The notes: generated from the sequence alone by a model not told the origin. A stretch of 59,119 nt of DNA from Hoeflea sp. BAL378 (GCF_000759435.1 NZ_JRJG01000048.1:1-59119); one strand, 5' to 3'; counted from the stretch's first letter, positions 18,382 through 27,082 are shown. Program-made: numbers and translations.

Positions 18382-19368
18382 CTAAAGGCCGGCGATCCAG
18401 TCGGCGGCGGTCCTGGCGAGCCTCTCGGTGGTGCCGGGAGACAGCGCGTCGCCGGCGATCACGTGGTGGTTGGGGTCGCCGCTGTCGGTCACCTCGACGG
18501 TCTCCGCGGCTGCCCCCCACTTCGCGGCCATGGCGGCGACCAGATCCGGGCGGATGACCTTGTCCTGCGGCGAGAAGATGAACAGCGAGGGGACCTGGAT
18601 GCTCGCCGCGTCGACATCGTTGGCGAGCTGCACCAGAGACGCCATCGGCAGAAGCGCGAGGCTCGGATATTCATAGGTCCAGAATTGCGCCTGCAGCTCG
18701 TTGACGGGCTCGAACGAACGGCGCCGGCCGGCGATCAGCGGCACCAGCCTGTCGGCCCAGGGCATGGTCAGGAGGCTCGAGCCCGCGGCCTGGACGCCGT
18801 AGTTCGGGGAGATCTGCACCAGGCCCGCGACATCGCGCATCAGATCCGGCTGGGTGGCGGCCCAGGTGGCGAGTGACGCGCCGGTCGAGGTCGCCATGAC
18901 GACGACGCGCTCGCCCAGCCTGCGGCCGATGGCGAGCGCTTCGGCCATGTCGTTGACCCAGGCATGGACCGAGCCTTCGAGCATGGCGTCGCCGCTTCGG
19001 CCGTGCCCGGTCAGGCGGGCGAAGTAGATATTGGCCCCCAACTGGCGGCCGACGAGATCGGGCAGGGGGCGGATTTCGGCGGGGCTGGCGGAAAAGCCGT
19101 GGACATAGACGATGGAGATCGGCGTGCGGGCCTTCGAGGCGGGATAGGCCCAGACGATCTGCCGCTCGTTGCCGGGCCGGAGATCGTCGAACCGGGCTTC
19201 CGACTGGGTGATGTACTGGTCGAGATCCTCCGGCAGGTCGGCATCGGCGAACTGGATGCCGGTGTCGACCGGCGGGCGCGGCCCGAAGAGATAGGCGGCG
19301 CCTCCGGCAATGATCACAAACGCGATGAAATACAGCACTTTGCGTGTCCTCGACATCCGCTTTGCCAT
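18382..19368 (-). CDS. Membrane-anchored alpha/beta hydrolase
   Basis: A 328-residue serine hydrolase. A basic N-terminus is followed by one membrane helix (~11-29), so the enzyme is held at the outer face of the inner membrane. The oxyanion segment is YVHGFSASPAE (~88-98). The nucleophile is S161 in TSTGAS, the acid is D269 in SPQDKV, and the base is H301 or H302 in NHHVIAG. The pattern is that of monoacylglycerol-lipase-like or carboxylesterase proteins. The ATG has GGAGGACA upstream. The substrate is unknown. Confidence 0.85.
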   Translation of the reverse strand: MAKRMSRTRKVLYFIAFVIIAGGAAYLFGPRPPVDTGIQFADADLPEDLDQYITQSEARFDDLRPGNERQIVWAYPASKARTPISIVYVHGFSASPAEIRPLPDLVGRQLGANIYFARLTGHGRSGDAMLEGSVHAWVNDMAEALAIGRRLGERVVVMATSTGASLATWAATQPDLMRDVAGLVQISPNYGVQAAGSSLLTMPWADRLVPLIAGRRRSFEPVNELQAQFWTYEYPSLALLPMASLVQLANDVDAASIQVPSLFIFSPQDKVIRPDLVAAMAAKWGAAAETVEVTDSGDPNHHVIAGDALSPGTTERLARTAADWIAGL

Positions 19369-19503
19369 GAGCCTGTCCTCCCGACCGGATCCCCACCTTT
19401 GGCCGGTGAGAGAAGTGACGCGACATTAGGTTAGGGAATGCGGCCGCGCAATGGCCTGGCGGCGGCGCGCCGGCCGGGGACTGCGGCGGAAACGCACGGG
19501 CGG

Positions 19504-19821
19504 TCAGGCGGGCAGGGGGCTGTCCTTGAAGAAGCGGTAATAGCTTTCGACCTTGGCACGGTTGTTGGAGGTCAGCACGAGTTCCGCGCCGACCCGCGGC
19601 CGCCGGATCCAGCGGACGGTTCCTATCAGCAGACCCATCTCCTCGGTTTCCACGGTGATCTTGTCGCCGCGGCCGACCGGGATGTCGATCGCCAGATGCA
19701 GGCAGATGCCGTGCTGGGAGAGATCGAGCACCGCGCCATGGGTCTTCTGGCCCATGCAGTCGATCTTGGCGCGCAGCCGCGTCTTGTCGCGCTTGAGCGC
19801 GCGGCCGATGTGATTTTTCAT
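19504..19821 (-). CDS. PilZ domain protein
   Basis: A 105-residue single-domain PilZ protein, the c-di-GMP receptor fold. An Arg-rich N-terminus (RDKTRLRAK, ~11-19) corresponds to the RxxxR arm, and LDLSQHGICL (~32-41) to the D/NxSxxG arm. It ends RVGAELVLTS... and a short helix. Start 19821 has GGGGAGG at 8-9 nt. It probably regulates an envelope or motility function through c-di-GMP; a GGDEF enzyme occurs 19 kb away but no local partner is evident. Confidence 0.85.
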   Translation of the reverse strand: MKNHIGRALKRDKTRLRAKIDCMGQKTHGAVLDLSQHGICLHLAIDIPVGRGDKITVETEEMGLLIGTVRWIRRPRVGAELVLTSNNRAKVESYYRFFKDSPLPA

Positions 19822-19965
19822 GTCCGTTCGCCTCCCCGTGGCTCGACGAGGCCAAGTCTCGCAACTATCCGTAATCAAAAGGCTAATGCCGGCGCCAAAC
19901 CTTGCACGCGGTTAAAGCCGGGTGAATCCCGGCGGCTGTTCGCCGGGACCACTCGGAGCACCGGT

Positions 19966-21957
19966 TCACAGCGTGATGCGGAACAGTGCGAAGCCCTCGG
20001 CGCCATCGCCGGCGGGTTCAATGGCGACGCCCTCGACGTTGTCCAGGAATTCCTTGGCCCGGGGCCCGGTCGAAAACAGCACCGTGGCGCCGCCCGCCGG
20101 TGCGAAGCTCCAGTTGCCGTCGGCGGAGGGATTGATGGTGCCCTGGTCGATGATGTAGCGCACGATCACGTCGCGGTTGGTGTCGGGCGCCTCGAAGACC
20201 ACCTTGTCGGGGGCGATGCCCGGAAAATTGCCGCCGCCGCCGCCCCGGTAATTGTTCGTCGCGACCACGAATTCCTGCCCAGGATCAACCGGTTGTCCGT
20301 TGAAGCTGAGATTTTGAATCCGGTTCGCCTGGCCGTCGAGCAGATCGCCCTTGGAGGAGTATTTGGCGGGCTGGGTGACGTCGACCTGATAGGTGACGCC
20401 GTCGATGACATCGAAATTGTACGACGGGAAATCCGTGTTGATCAGCTCGGCATCAGTGGCGCCGGGCGCGATCTGGTTGAAGATGCCGGCCGACATTTCC
20501 AGCCACTCCTTCACCTCGGCCCCGGTGATGACCACGGCCTGGACGGTGTTGGGATAGAGATAGAGGTCGGCCACGTTCTTGATGGCGATGTCGCCCGCGG
20601 CCACATCGGTGTAGTAGTCTGCGCCGCCGCGTCCGCCGGCCTTGAAGGGAGCGGCCGCGGACAGGACCGGCAGGTCCTTCCACTGCGTTTCCTTGAGCAT
20701 GTCGGTGATGTACCAGGTCTGCGCCTGGCTGACGATCTGGATGGAGGGATCGTCGGCGACCAGCGCGAAATAGGAATGCAGCGGCGCCGAGGTCTTGCCG
20801 ACCGCGGTGCGCACATAGGCGAGCGTCGCCTCGTGCTCGGCCTGGGCGGCGGCGAGCACCTCCGGCTTGTCGGGCACCAGCGCCACGACCTTGCGGTCGA
20901 CGCGTTCGTAGATGGGCCTCGCCTCCGAGCTGTGGCCGACGATCTTCCAGGAATTGCCGTCACGCTCGAGCATCAGGTCGATGAGGCCCAGATGCGAACC
21001 CCAGAAGCCGCCCATGACGCCCGGCTTGCCCGAGATCGTGCCCTTGGCGTTGTCGACGCCGGCGACGCCGTCGAATTTCGGACCGGGGAAATCGAGATGG
21101 CTGTGTCCGGTCAGGATGGCGTCGATGCCGGGAACGGCGGCGAGCGGCACGGAGGCATTTTCGAGATTCTCTGCCCAGGCCTGCGGACCTATGCCGGAAT
21201 GCGACAGGGCCACGACGAGGTCGCAGCCTTCCTCGCGCATCTGCGGGACCCAGGCTTCGGCCGCCCGGACGATGTCGCGGGTGGCGGCGTTACCGCTGAG
21301 ATGCCTGGCGTCCCAGGTCATGATCTGCGGCGGCACGAAGCCGATCAGGCCGATGCGGATCTTGTGCTCGGCGCCGGCGCCGTCCTTGATGGTGCGATCG
21401 AGGATCACATAGGGCTTGAGGAACAGGTCGTCCTCCTGCGGATTGGCGGCAAGCGTTCCCTTGGCGAGATTGGCGCAGACCATCGGGAAATTGGCGCCGG
21501 CGATGACCTTGAACATGAAGTCCAGGCCGTAGTTGAATTCGTGATTGCCGAGCGTGCCGCCGTCATAGCCCAGCACGTTCATGGCGGCGACGATCGGATG
21601 CAGGTCGCCCTCCTTCATGCCGCGCTCATAGGCGATGTAATCGCCCATCGGATTGCCCTGCAGGAAATCGCCATTGTCGAGAAGGATGGAGTTCTGCGCC
21701 TCCGAGCGGATCTGGTCGATGATCGAGGCGGTGCGGGCCAGGCCCATGGTGTCGTTGGGCTTGTCGCCGTAGTAATCATAGGCGAAGACATGCACATGCA
21801 GGTCGGTCGTCTCCATGATGCGCAGGTGCGCCTGGCCGGCATTGGCGCGGGCGGAGAAGGGATGCACCAGGGCGAGGGCGCCGGTGGCGGCGATCCCGCC
21901 CAGCAGGGACCGCCGTGAAATCGGATGCAGCATGTCGAGAATACGTTGGTCTTTCAT
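19966..21957 (-). CDS. cpdB: 2',3'-cyclic-nucleotide 2'-phosphodiesterase / 3'-nucleotidase
   Basis: A 663-residue periplasmic enzyme that opens 2',3'-cyclic nucleotides and dephosphorylates 3'-nucleotides, scavenging RNA breakdown products. Metallophosphatase motifs occur in order: TTDLHVHV (~50), DNGDFLQGNP (~95), TLGNHEFNYG (~134), LSHSGIG and LTGHSHLDFPG. The 5'-nucleotidase C-terminal domain follows. The N-terminus has RR at 15-16 in SRRSLLGG followed by a hydrophobic stretch ending ANA (~40), so it is likely a Tat signal. GGAGAAAG precedes the ATG. Confidence 0.94.
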   Translation of the reverse strand: MKDQRILDMLHPISRRSLLGGIAATGALALVHPFSARANAGQAHLRIMETTDLHVHVFAYDYYGDKPNDTMGLARTASIIDQIRSEAQNSILLDNGDFLQGNPMGDYIAYERGMKEGDLHPIVAAMNVLGYDGGTLGNHEFNYGLDFMFKVIAGANFPMVCANLAKGTLAANPQEDDLFLKPYVILDRTIKDGAGAEHKIRIGLIGFVPPQIMTWDARHLSGNAATRDIVRAAEAWVPQMREEGCDLVVALSHSGIGPQAWAENLENASVPLAAVPGIDAILTGHSHLDFPGPKFDGVAGVDNAKGTISGKPGVMGGFWGSHLGLIDLMLERDGNSWKIVGHSSEARPIYERVDRKVVALVPDKPEVLAAAQAEHEATLAYVRTAVGKTSAPLHSYFALVADDPSIQIVSQAQTWYITDMLKETQWKDLPVLSAAAPFKAGGRGGADYYTDVAAGDIAIKNVADLYLYPNTVQAVVITGAEVKEWLEMSAGIFNQIAPGATDAELINTDFPSYNFDVIDGVTYQVDVTQPAKYSSKGDLLDGQANRIQNLSFNGQPVDPGQEFVVATNNYRGGGGGNFPGIAPDKVVFEAPDTNRDVIVRYIIDQGTINPSADGNWSFAPAGGATVLFSTGPRAKEFLDNVEGVAIEPAGDGAEGFALFRITL

Positions 21958-22193
21958 GGACTTTCTCCCTGGCTTTGACCTAAAAGAAGTCTCCCGGATC
22001 CGTGTTTGGCGGGGACCGCATCGGCAGCAGACCGTATCTGCCCGGACGCGACCGATCCTGACGGGCAGTGCTACAGGCCAAGTGTGATCCCGACATGACG
22101 CTTGTGCAACCCAATTGTCGGCGGGTCACGCCGGTCCTCGGCTTGACCGGCGCGGAGCGCAAACCAGGTGAGAGTGAAAGCGAGGAGAAGGTC

Positions 22194-22490
22194 ATGGCAG
22201 GAATTTTCGACAGCATCCGCAGCCTGTTCGGCGGCGCCGCGGCATCGGCCCCGCCGCAGGCGGCCAACGAGCCGGACTCCTACAAGGATTGCCTGATCTA
22301 TGCCGAACCCATGGCGGAAGGCGGCCAATGGCGGCTTGCGGGGCGCATCGTCAGGGGCGAGGGCGCCAAGGCCAGGGAACACAAGTTCATTCGCGCCGAC
22401 ATCTTTTCCAGCAAGGACGAGGTCGAGGCGGCGACGCTGCGCAAAGCGCGGCAGATCATCGACGAACAGGGCGCGGCGCTGTTCCGCTGA
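22194..22490 (+). CDS. HlyU family protein
   Basis: A 98-residue protein. The short N-terminal helix MAGIFDSIRSLFGG leads to a compact domain with YKDCLIYAEPMAEGGQWRLAGRIV and KARQIIDEQG, as in HlyU-family proteins of alphaproteobacteria. HlyU in Vibrio is a haemolysin activator, but that is an ArsR-type protein and the name should not imply the same role here. Start 22194 has GAGGAGAAG upstream. It faces a small secreted protein, with an 11-bp hairpin between the two. Confidence 0.8.
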   Translation: MAGIFDSIRSLFGGAAASAPPQAANEPDSYKDCLIYAEPMAEGGQWRLAGRIVRGEGAKAREHKFIRADIFSSKDEVEAATLRKARQIIDEQGAALFR

Positions 22491-22521
22491 GGCCAGTGCT
22501 TACAGTGCCGCCGCACGTCAA

Positions 22522-22550
22522 CGGCGCGGAACCCAGGGAGTTCCGCGCCG
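22522..22550. terminator. Hairpin between convergent genes
   Basis: CGGCGCGGAAC and GTTCCGCGCCG form a perfect 11-bp stem with a 7-nt loop, between the HlyU-family stop (22490) and the facing gene's stop (22583). There is no T-run on either side, so termination efficiency is uncertain. Confidence 0.5.
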
Positions 22551-22582
22551 CGCAAACAGGTCATTGATCCGGGACTGCCGGC

Positions 22583-22954
22583 TCAGTCGAAGGTGACTTC
22601 GTCGTCGCCGAGATAGACATTGGTGGCTTCGCAGATGTCGATGGTGTGCGGGTCATCCATCACTTCGGTGGTTTTGTCCTCGCCCAGCCAGCCGGCCTGG
22701 AAGACCTGGTCGCAGGCGCAGGTGTCGGCGGTGAATTCGGCCCGGGCCGTCTGACCGGGCGCCATCTTGCCGCCGAGCCAGTTGTCGCTCCAGGTCTCGC
22801 CGTCATCATCGCTCGTGTAGAAGCCGATCAGGGTGTTGACCTTGGTGTCGTTGTGAATCGTGAAAACGCATTCGGCGCCGCTCTGTGCGAGGGCCGAGGG
22901 AACGGCGAAGAAGGCGGAGAAAGTCAGTGCGATGGCCAGTCTGGTAAGCGTCAT
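22583..22954 (-). CDS. Secreted protein of unknown function
   Basis: A 123-residue protein with a clear Sec signal peptide (hydrophobic core ~6-20, cleavage after ALA at 23). The mature part is small, acidic and Cys-containing (C29, then TCACDQ and DICEATN), with FTIHNDTKVNTLIGFYTSDDDGETW near its start, suggestive of a beta-rich periplasmic domain stabilised by disulfides. No family is recognised with confidence and its role is unknown. It is transcribed alone. Confidence 0.75.
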   Translation of the reverse strand: MTLTRLAIALTFSAFFAVPSALAQSGAECVFTIHNDTKVNTLIGFYTSDDDGETWSDNWLGGKMAPGQTARAEFTADTCACDQVFQAGWLGEDKTTEVMDDPHTIDICEATNVYLGDDEVTFD

Positions 22955-23138
22955 GGGTGTCCCCGGGTGAGAAAGAAGTCGTTACGGAGACGGACATTAT
23001 CCCAGATCGCGAACCTCGTCTGCCCGGTTCAAATACAATATTTTCGTTGCGGCCACAGTCCCTTATCCGCCGCCGAAGCTTCAGCGGACGGGGCGTTCTG
23101 CGGCGGGAAGGGCGGTCCCCCACCGACGGGGCCGGGCG

Positions 23139-23327
23139 TCAGTCCTTGGAGGCGTGGGCGGGCAGGTCGTCGCGGCTGGTCGAGGCCAGCTCGTCGAGCT
23201 CCTTCTCGCTCATGCTTTCATACATCTCGCGCGAGGCGCCCTTGAGGTCGGAGACCTTGGTGTCTCCGCGCTTGGCGGACAGGGCGGCGCCGGCGGCTTT
23301 CTGCTGGGCTTTCGATTTGGCGGGCAT
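23139..23327 (-). CDS. DUF3008 family small stress protein
   Basis: A 62-residue hydrophilic, Lys/Ala-rich protein opening MPAKSKAQQKAAGAALSAKRG, the DUF3008 (YdaT-like) signature. Its length is normal for that family and its function unknown. The ATG at 23327 has AAAGGATC upstream. A GGAAC-N16-CGTT promoter of the EcfG general-stress type ends 39 bp before the ATG. It is divergent from a PRC-barrel gene with the same promoter type. Confidence 0.85.
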   Translation of the reverse strand: MPAKSKAQQKAAGAALSAKRGDTKVSDLKGASREMYESMSEKELDELASTSRDDLPAHASKD

Positions 23328-23365
23328 GGCTTGATCCTTTCGCCTTGGGGTTCCCGTGACGGAGA

Positions 23366-23390
23366 AACGCCAATCCCGCGTTCCGGTTCC
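23366..23390 (-). promoter_or_regulatory. EcfG-type promoter for the DUF3008 gene
   Basis: On the minus strand: GGAAC (23390-23386), 16 bases, CGTT (23369-23366). This equals the -35/-10 pair of the alphaproteobacterial general stress sigma factor (EcfG, SigT, RpoE2). It lies about 40 bp upstream of the ATG. Confidence 0.7.
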
Positions 23391-23519
23391 GGCGCCTGCA
23401 GGGGCAGGCCCGATCGATGGCCCGTCGACCCATCCGCGCCCGTGCGGCGCGGCAACGGGCCGGTGCGGGAAAATGTGTCGGCACGGCGGCGCTGCCATGA
23501 AAACACCCAGATGACAGAG

Positions 23520-23544
23520 GGAACGCGGACACGATGGACGCGTT
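23520..23544 (+). promoter_or_regulatory. EcfG-type promoter for the PRC-barrel gene
   Basis: GGAAC (23520-23524), 16 bases, CGTT (23541-23544), the same elements and spacing as the facing promoter at 23366-23390. The start codon is 87 bp downstream. Confidence 0.7.
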
Positions 23545-23631
23545 GTTTGGACAGATCGGTCATGGCGGCGACTGCCGCGGACGGGCCGGTCCTCAACCCG
23601 GATGGCAACGGCCATCAACAAGGAGAGTCCC

Positions 23632-23997
23632 ATGTCCACACTCACCAAGGAAAACGCTGCGGTCATCGGCAGCGACAAGGTTGCCGGCACGGAAGTCTAT
23701 GACCGCTCCGGCAAGCACATCGGTTCGATCGAGAAGGTCATGATTGAGAAGGTCGGCGGCAAGGTGTCCTATGCGGTGCTGAGCTTCGGCGGTTTCCTCG
23801 GCATCGGCGACGACCATTACCCGCTGCCCTGGGAAAAGCTCAGATATGACGAGGAACTCGGCGGCTATCGCATCGACATCTCCAAGGAGCAGGTCGAAGG
23901 CGCGCCGCGCTACTCGAAGGGCTCCGACTACGACTGGACGCTGGGCGCGCAGGAGCAGCTCTACGCCCATTACGGCCAGCCGCCCTACTGGCGCTGA
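23632..23997 (+). CDS. PRC-barrel domain protein
   Basis: A 121-residue soluble protein with a single PRC-barrel. VAGTEVYDRSGKHIGSIEKVMIEK, then YAVLSFGGFLGIGDDHYPLPWEKLRYD, is the typical pattern; the family is best known from the photosynthetic reaction centre H subunit and RimM but is widespread in stress genes of rhizobia. The tail is Tyr-rich (DYDWTLGAQEQLYAHYG). Start 23632 is preceded by AAGGAG. An EcfG-type promoter lies upstream, so general stress or stationary phase expression is likely. Its biochemical role is unknown. Confidence 0.88.
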   Translation: MSTLTKENAAVIGSDKVAGTEVYDRSGKHIGSIEKVMIEKVGGKVSYAVLSFGGFLGIGDDHYPLPWEKLRYDEELGGYRIDISKEQVEGAPRYSKGSDYDWTLGAQEQLYAHYGQPPYWR

Positions 23998-24026
23998 CGC
24001 CTCCGCCAGCAATGGACGATTATGAA

Positions 24027-24050
24027 CGGCCGCCGATCCCCCGGCGGCCG
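24027..24050 (+). terminator. Weak hairpin after the PRC-barrel gene
   Basis: CGGCCGCCG and CGGCGGCCG form a perfect 9-bp stem around ATCCCC, 30 bp past the stop. No T-run follows, so it may act weakly or only protect the 3' end. Confidence 0.45.
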
Positions 24051-24088
24051 TAGTTCCGTGCTGTGGGGCGACGTCCAGGCTTCTCGCG

Positions 24089-24553
24089 TCAGCCCAGCCC
24101 GACATTGGGACGGTCGATGATCTCGCGCAGGGCAAAACTCGAGTTGATCTTGACCACATGCGGCAGGGCCGAGAGCCAGTCGCGGTGGATGCGCTCGTAA
24201 TCCTCAAGATCGCGCGCGGCGATGCGCAGCGTGTAGTCGTACTCGCCGCTCATCAGGTAGCAGACCAGCACGTTGGGGCAGAGCTTCACCGCCGCCTCGA
24301 ACTCCGACAGCGTCTTGGCGAACTGGCCCGACAGCGAGATATGGACGATGGCGATCATCCGGTAATCGAGCGCCTTGTGCGACAGCCGCGCGTGATAGCC
24401 CTTGATGACGCCGGATTTTTCCAGGATGTCGAGCCGGCGCGAACAGGCCGAGGCCGAGAGGCCGACCCGCTCGGCGAGCGCCGCGTTGGAAATCCGCCCC
24501 TCGCTCTGAAGCGTCTTCAGAATGGCGATATCGAGTGTATCCAATTCATTCAT
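24089..24553 (-). CDS. Lrp/AsnC family regulator, probably of ald
   Basis: A 154-residue regulator. An N-terminal helix-turn-helix (LDIAILKTLQSEGRISNAALAERVGLSASACSRRL, split here only by reading) is followed by the RAM ligand domain with VLVCYLMSGEYDYTLRI. Proteins of this kind bind amino acids and form octamers. The gene is divergent from alanine dehydrogenase, 169 bp apart, the layout of AldR-type regulators that induce ald in response to alanine. Start 24553 is chosen as the usual Lrp beginning; an ATG at 24589 would add 12 residues. Confidence 0.88.
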   Translation of the reverse strand: MNELDTLDIAILKTLQSEGRISNAALAERVGLSASACSRRLDILEKSGVIKGYHARLSHKALDYRMIAIVHISLSGQFAKTLSEFEAAVKLCPNVLVCYLMSGEYDYTLRIAARDLEDYERIHRDWLSALPHVVKINSSFALREIIDRPNVGLG

Positions 24554-24586
24554 TCGCAGATTGCCCGAAAAAATGCCGATCTGATG

Positions 24587-24600
24587 CAAGAATATTCGAA
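24587..24600. promoter_or_regulatory. AT-rich palindrome, candidate Lrp/AldR operator
   Basis: The 8-bp palindrome GAATATTC (24590-24597) lies between the divergent lrp-type and ald genes, ~35 bp upstream of the regulator's start. Lrp-family operators are short AT-rich palindromes of this kind. The assignment rests on position and symmetry only. Confidence 0.4.
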
Positions 24601-24722
24601 GGGTGGGCGCCGGGCAAGGGCAGTTTGCAAGGACCTTTCACCACCCGGATGGTAGGATAAGCCGCATTGAAACCCGATCTGGCGCTGAAGACGCCAATCG
24701 CCGTCCCCGGAGGAAGATCTCA

Positions 24723-25841
24723 ATGCGCGTAGGCTGCCCCAAGGAAATCAAGAACCATGAATACCGCGTCGGTCTCACCCCCGGCGCCGTGCGCGAATAT
24801 GTGGCGCATGGCCACGAGGTGATCATCGAGACCAAGGCAGGCATGGGGATTGGCGCCGACGACGCGGCCTACCAGGCCGCCGGGGCAAAGATCGTGGGCA
24901 GCGCCAAGGAAGTCTTCGACCGCTCCGACATGGTGGTCAAGGTCAAGGAACCGCAGCCGTCCGAATGGGCGCAGTTCCGCGAGGGCCAGTTGCTCTACAC
25001 CTATCTTCACCTGGCTCCGGATCCGGACCAGACCAAGGGCCTGCTGGCGTCCGGCTGCACCGCGATCGCCTATGAGACGGTGACCGACGACCGCGGCGGC
25101 CTGCCGCTGCTCGCGCCGATGTCGGAAGTGGCCGGCCGCCTCGCCATCCAGGCCGGCGCCACCGCGCTGCAGAAGGCCCATGGCGGACGCGGCATCCTGC
25201 TCGGCGGCGTTCCCGGCGTGCTGCCCGCCAAGGTCACCATCATCGGCGGCGGCGTGGTCGGACTGCATTCGGCGCGGATGGCCGTGGGTCTCGGCGCCGA
25301 CGTGACCATCGTCGACCGCTCGCTGCCGCGCCTGCGCCAGCTCGACGACATCTTCAACGGCCGGGTCCACACCCGCTACTCGACCATCGAGGCTTTGGAA
25401 GAGGAAGTGTTCTCGGCCGACCTGGTGATCGGCGCGGTGCTGATCCCCGGCGCCGCCGCGCCCAAGCTCGTCACCCGCGACATGCTCTCGGGCATGAAGA
25501 AGGGCTCGGTGATCGTCGACGTCGCGATCGATCAGGGCGGCTGCTTCGAGACCTCGCACGCCACCACCCATGCCGACCCCACCTATGAGGTCGACGGCGT
25601 GATCCATTACTGCGTGGCCAACATGCCCGGCGCGGTGCCGATCACGTCCGCGCATGCGCTCAACAACGCCACCCTGCAGTACGGCCTGATGCTGGCCGAC
25701 AACGGCCTCAACGCCATCGCCGGCGATCGCCATTTGCGCGCCGGCCTCAACGTTCACAAGGGCCGCATCACCAATCGCCCGGTCGCCGAGGCGCTGGGCT
25801 ACGAGCTGGCCGATATCGACCAGGCCCTGAAGGCGGCGTAG
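24723..25841 (+). CDS. ald: Alanine dehydrogenase
   Basis: A 372-residue NAD-dependent enzyme interconverting L-alanine with pyruvate and ammonia. The opening [20 protein letters not shown] is characteristic, with substrate-binding Arg and Lys ([15 protein letters not shown]). The Rossmann motif is [17 protein letters not shown] (~172-188). YLHLAPD contains the catalytic His. Length is normal. AGGAAG lies upstream of the ATG. It is controlled in all likelihood by the divergent Lrp-type regulator, and ends in a strong terminator. Confidence 0.97.
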   Translation: MRVGCPKEIKNHEYRVGLTPGAVREYVAHGHEVIIETKAGMGIGADDAAYQAAGAKIVGSAKEVFDRSDMVVKVKEPQPSEWAQFREGQLLYTYLHLAPDPDQTKGLLASGCTAIAYETVTDDRGGLPLLAPMSEVAGRLAIQAGATALQKAHGGRGILLGGVPGVLPAKVTIIGGGVVGLHSARMAVGLGADVTIVDRSLPRLRQLDDIFNGRVHTRYSTIEALEEEVFSADLVIGAVLIPGAAAPKLVTRDMLSGMKKGSVIVDVAIDQGGCFETSHATTHADPTYEVDGVIHYCVANMPGAVPITSAHALNNATLQYGLMLADNGLNAIAGDRHLRAGLNVHKGRITNRPVAEALGYELADIDQALKAA

Positions 25842-25886
25842 CCGCCCGGCCTGAACAGGCTCCGTGGGCTGTCCACACCGGCCCGT

Positions 25887-25921
25887 CCCGTCCGCACCTG
25901 ATCGTGCGGGCGGGATTTTTT
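25887..25921 (+). terminator. Terminator after ald
   Basis: CCCGTCCGCAC and GTGCGGGCGGG form an 11-bp stem with one wobble and a 6-nt loop, followed by ATTTTTT. It also separates ald from the convergent DUF1203 gene. Confidence 0.85.
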
Positions 25922-25934
25922 GTGCGCGCCGGTC

Positions 25935-26414
25935 CTACGTCCGATCCGCGGAGACCGCCTTGCAATGGTAGCAATTGTTGCGCGAGGAGCGGATGTGCAC
26001 CGCTTCGACGCCGGGCTCATCGAGCAGTTGCCCGATACGCGCCAGGATCTGCTCCCGCGCGATCACGCCGCCGGTGCCATAGACGATGCGCTCGCCCGCA
26101 TCATAGCCCCGCAGGATGTAGTCGGGGCTGAGCAGGAAGGGCGGCAGCTCGCCGGGGCCGACGGGATCCGGCGCGCACGGCTCGGCGTGCAGGAACACCG
26201 GGCCGGTTTCCGCATAGGCGTGAAGCGCGCCGAACGGCCGCCAGGCGGCGACCAGATAGGGCTCGCCGCGGCTGACCATCTTCATGCAGCGCCGGCAGGG
26301 GACGCCGGCGCCGTCAGAGACCTTCTTCTCCGGCGGATTGCCATAGGAGTCCGGGCCGCCCTCGCGCAGATGCGCCGCGGTGGCCGGGTCCATGGGAACG
26401 AAAGTGAGTGTCAT
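25935..26414 (-). CDS. DUF1203 family protein
   Basis: A 159-residue soluble protein of the DUF1203 family. Two Cys pairs flank the chain, CRRCMKM (~40-46) and NCYHCKAV near the end (~147-154), plus HAEPC in the middle, which suggests a metal site joining the ends of the domain. VYGTGGVI and VHIRSSRNNCYHC are typical of the family. The reaction, if any, is unknown. It lies 97 bp downstream of the GNAT gene in the same direction and may be the last gene of the sseA unit. Confidence 0.82.
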   Translation of the reverse strand: MTLTFVPMDPATAAHLREGGPDSYGNPPEKKVSDGAGVPCRRCMKMVSRGEPYLVAAWRPFGALHAYAETGPVFLHAEPCAPDPVGPGELPPFLLSPDYILRGYDAGERIVYGTGGVIAREQILARIGQLLDEPGVEAVHIRSSRNNCYHCKAVSADRT

Positions 26415-26511
26415 GATGTCCTCGCAAGCGTGGTGGGACCTGCGAGGTAGCCGCCGCGCCGCGTGGGCGCCACCCGATTTCAGCCGCGACCGCCGCCGGG
26501 TGCACCCTTGC

Positions 26512-27081
26512 TCAGGTTGTGGACTTCATCAGCGCCAGGATCTCGTCGTCGGACAGCGGCCGCAGGATTGCGCCGTTCTGGCTCACGGGACTGAAGCCGA
26601 CGCGCTGGTAGAGCGGCAGCGCAGCGGGGTGGTCGAGCGTGTTGGTCGAGACGATGACGCGGGCGGGCGTCGTCGCCCAGGCGGTCGACAGGGCCTGGCC
26701 GAGCATCCATTCGCCCAAGCCCCGGGCGCGGGCATGCGCCATCAGGCCGAAATAGACCAGCTCCACGGTCGCCTCCTCGCGCTCGGAGAGCTCGAAGAAT
26801 CCGGCTGGCGCGCCATCCAGGCTGAGAACATAGATATGGGTCGTCTTGGCGTGGACGATCTGCGAGAGCTCCTCGTCGCTCATGCGCAGGCGGTTGACCC
26901 AGTGCCATTCCCGCCCCACCCGCCATTGCAGGTAGCGGTAGAAATGCAGCGGGATGTCGGAGCACCTGATCAGGCTCGCGTGGAGATTGACCGGCAAGGG
27001 CTTGAGCGTGCGCGGATAGCGCTTCATCTCGAGATGGGTGACGGTGGCGGTGAGCGATTTGGGCTTGGGAGCTTTCGCCAT
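26512..27081 (-). CDS. GNAT family N-acetyltransferase
   Basis: A 189-residue protein. The first ~60 residues are a family-specific leader (RYPRTLKPLPVNLHASLIRC). The GNAT core follows, with the acetyl-CoA loop in LVYFGLMAHARARGLGEWML (Arg-x-x-Gly-x-Gly/Ala form: RARGLG) and the last strand LYQRVGFSPVS. The acceptor is unknown. Start 27081 is one base past the sseA stop, with GGGGAGG inside the end of sseA, so the two are translationally linked. Confidence 0.85.
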   Translation of the reverse strand: MAKAPKPKSLTATVTHLEMKRYPRTLKPLPVNLHASLIRCSDIPLHFYRYLQWRVGREWHWVNRLRMSDEELSQIVHAKTTHIYVLSLDGAPAGFFELSEREEATVELVYFGLMAHARARGLGEWMLGQALSTAWATTPARVIVSTNTLDHPAALPLYQRVGFSPVSQNGAILRPLSDDEILALMKSTT

Positions 27082-27082
27082 C

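Larger units (their letters stand above)
23328..23631. other. 304-bp divergent control region
   Basis: No gene is seen. It separates the DUF3008 gene (left) and the PRC-barrel gene (right) and contains one GGAAC-N16-CGTT promoter facing each way (23366-23390 minus; 23520-23544 plus). Confidence 0.65.

Noticed and set aside
19438-21918. An 826-codon plus-strand frame opposite the PilZ gene and cpdB
   Set aside because: The minus strand carries CpdB motifs in the right order; the plus-strand product has none.
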